Origin: Lepas anatifera | Lineage: Eukaryota > Arthropoda > Thecostraca > Lepadidae | Assembly (NCBI GenBank): GCA_034440635.1 | Contig: JAOTON010000204.1 | Span: 434,001-498,000, forward strand | Direction of reading: 5' to 3' | DNA: 64,000 nt | Part shown: piece by piece, positions 61,901-64,000 of the stretch | How the letters are laid out: every line of letters begins with the position of its first letter | Position numbering within the stretch: position 1 is the stretch's first letter | Position numbers and translations under genes: made by a program | Notes under the pieces: generated by a model | What the model saw: the letters and a program-made list of their open reading frames with translations, nothing else | Databases searched by the model: none | What the model was told of the DNA's origin: nothing

Positions 61901-62290
61901 ATATGGAGAGAAAGTGGCCTAAAGTAACAGAGGAAAGGTCCGAGGCAATGTTCTCCGAAACTTTTAGGCCAAGGTCGTTCAAGGCCATTGACCTTTGACG
62001 TCAAAATATTACATTTTTCCTATGACGTGTACTGCAACTAGCACTATGGCAACCGTCGGGCAGAAAATAAGGTTTGACCTTGACCCATGACCTTTACCTT
62101 GAACCTGCGACTTTGAGCTCAAGATTGAGTGACCTAGCGTATGACGTCATAGCATGATATACGTCATATTAGGCAGCATCATCTGTCCAAAGGCATTAGG
62201 GTCAATGACCTTGAAATGGTGGTATGACCTTGACCTGTGACTTTTTACTTAGACTCGACCTTCAAGGGAGGTGACTCTGACATAAAATCC
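61900..62290. repeat. TGACCT/AGGTCA-rich repeat segment
   Basis: Many TGACCT and related half-sites (tgaccttgacc, gacctttacc, caatgacctt). Similar text occurs in the TTAA-type elements at 44.7-45.5 and 53.2-54.2 kb. Confidence 0.5.
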
Positions 62291-64000
62291 TCATCATATA
62301 ATGTTGCGACATCACCTTTCGGTCTACAATACCAGCGAGCTTGTGCGACCGAGCGCAAACCTTGTTCAATAGACAATGTTCATGCACTTGAATGCGAGGT
62401 AGTCTTTCGTTGCAATAAATTCACATGTATATTGATAAGCTGCATTGTCTGGGTGCAGATAATCCGGATTCTCGACATCCTTGATCTATATTTTTTCCAC
62501 AAAAGGTTAGACTGATGACAGTGTGTGGAAAGTGTAGGGGCTATACAACAGGTATGCTCTGGAGAAGAAACCAGGTCCGATGGCAAAAAACGGTTACTAA
62601 ATTTGAAATCAGCCGTATCGAAATAGGCAGAAACAGGTGTTCACGTGCCGGATCCATTTTGGCTGTTGACCAGTGTTATCAGAGTCGGGCGGTCCGCTGC
62701 CTGAGTCAGCTGCTTGCGCACTCCAGATGGTGACGGAGTAGCGGTAGTGGATTCTATAACCAAAAGGTAGCGCCAGCGTTAACCAATCAAGGAACACCCC
62801 TCTCCCCCTGGGTCGAGAAGAGATCTCCATCATTGCTGACTACTGTGTGGTATTGGTATATATGTTATGACTTGAAGCCACTTGTTCTATAATTGATCCA
62901 CCGAGCGTACTGCGGTTGATGGTTTATGCTCATCCTCGGTTCAATGTGTTTATTACCAAGCGGACACTTATAACGCAACGCCCGCGATGTCTCCCTACCT
63001 AGGGTTACAATTTCAGATATGAGTGACACGGCCCGGCCCGACCGTCACGTCGAAGAAAAGTTTATATCTCCGAAAGGGTGCAACATCCATATACGGAGTT
63101 TCGCCGTGCCATAGCCTGATCACTTCAGTTACTGACGGAAGATATCCGGGACATTGGTGGATCATGGAGCAATTTTTGGAAGGGACCAAACCAACGTTTC
63201 AGGGAGGAGGCCAAATCGAGAAAAAGATCGCAAAACGATATATATACCATTTTAATGATACACCTAAGTCAAGTTTGCTAAAAGATACCATTTTAGGCTT
63301 TGGAGGGGGCCACGGCCGCTTTGGCCCCCTGGGATCTGCCAGTGACTAGGGATGGTTTGGGTGCTGGCGAAGCTCGTGGCACAACCAAAAGCCGAGGCAT
63401 GCCAAATCATCAATTTTCTGTCACTTATAACGCTATAATCTCTGCTTATATAAATAGGTTCAAAGTTGACGTGCAGGGAGCAAAAAGGCTGTAACTTGAG
63501 AAGCTTGATCCGGAACTTGTTTTAGGGCAAAGTGGAGCGTGAGGTCTAAATCACAAAAGACGTAAAACAATATCTATTACCTACCTATTTGCTCAAAATT
63601 TGTTGTCATGCATTTTTCAGGTACAGTTGCCTTCAGGACCTATCCACTCATGTTTATCCAATAACAAGCAATCTCTACTCCTCGATTCAATTTTCAACTG
63701 AACTAAAATGGCCTGCTGGTGACGCCAAAAAAATCTAAAGAAGGTACAGCGCCCTGCAATTGAATCTGTACACACTAGCCTCAGCAGTTTTTGTTAAAGT
63801 GTGCGTTAACTACTGCTTGCAGAGTGGTGATTCAACACACAGCTTGTGTGATTTGCTCCCAGCTATCGATTACGTGCCCACTTATACCTAGCAGTGACAT
63901 ATTCAAGAAATTAATAGCAAAAAACTAAATTTTCACGAGACAGCCACCAAAACCGTTTTCTGCAAATTATTTTCAAACTACGAATCTGGAACCCAGTTTT
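62291..64000. other. Unassigned sequence to window end
   Basis: No gene recognised. About 63220-63350 ends in a gggggccacggccgctttggcccc palindrome followed by tgggatctgccagtg, resembling a MITE terminus. Confidence 0.35.

Overview
This is a window of animal nuclear DNA, most likely from an invertebrate bilaterian; I cannot name the group. It holds parts of two recognisable intron-containing genes embedded in a dense field of transposable elements and minisatellites. Evidence for an animal: a Smad2/3-type MH2 domain split by GT-AG introns, a complete tetraspanin of the TSPAN13/TSPAN31 type, CR1-like and RNase H-bearing LINEs, a mariner, and many hAT-like non-autonomous elements. Nothing looks bacterial, and there is no operon or CRISPR array.

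Layout. 0.6-3.2 kb: a broken CR1-like LINE (minus strand), followed by nested copies of a 350-bp hAT-like MITE. 5.1-6.04 kb: a tract of inflated homopolymers that is probably bad consensus. 6.3-19.75 kb: the 3' half of a Smad2/3 gene (plus strand): a short linker exon at 6303-6365, then three exons for the whole MH2 domain (15914-16153, 16702-16812, 19481-19749) ending in the phospho-acceptor tail SSMS. Its 9.5-kb linker/MH2 intron contains a hAT-like element with an exact 8-bp target duplication (6401-8279) and several kb of GC-rich minisatellite. 17.5-18.4 kb is a deleted mariner. 22.0-22.8 kb is another minisatellite.

25.26-48.71 kb: a tetraspanin gene (plus strand), 224 codons in five exons, all joined in phase 0. 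Two candidate last coding exons of identical length and phase (39504-39575 and 48635-48706) encode alternative C-terminal tails, and the first is followed at once by a strong donor site. Exon 3 has two in-frame acceptors created by a 36-bp tandem duplication. Intron 1 (11 kb) and the last intron (about 9-10 kb) are filled with mobile elements: an RNase H LINE, MITEs, a 4.05-kb hAT-like element whose body is a minisatellite (31867-35913), minisatellites, a 212-bp AG microsatellite, an L1-like LINE fragment and a long-TIR TTAA-type element.

52.0-58.2 kb: a second copy of the minisatellite-bodied hAT-like element, also with a perfect 8-bp target duplication, interrupted by a 2-kb TTAA-type element. 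58.5-58.93 kb: a CpG-rich stretch ending in a good Kozak start and a strong donor, possibly the first coding exon of a third gene that continues beyond the window. A nearby TIR element (60.5-61.5 kb) carries a diverged copy of that exon/intron boundary.

The two identified genes are unrelated in function: a nuclear effector of TGF-beta/activin signalling and a membrane scaffold protein. Most sequence between them is repeat-derived. No canonical tRNA, rRNA or other RNA gene was confirmed.
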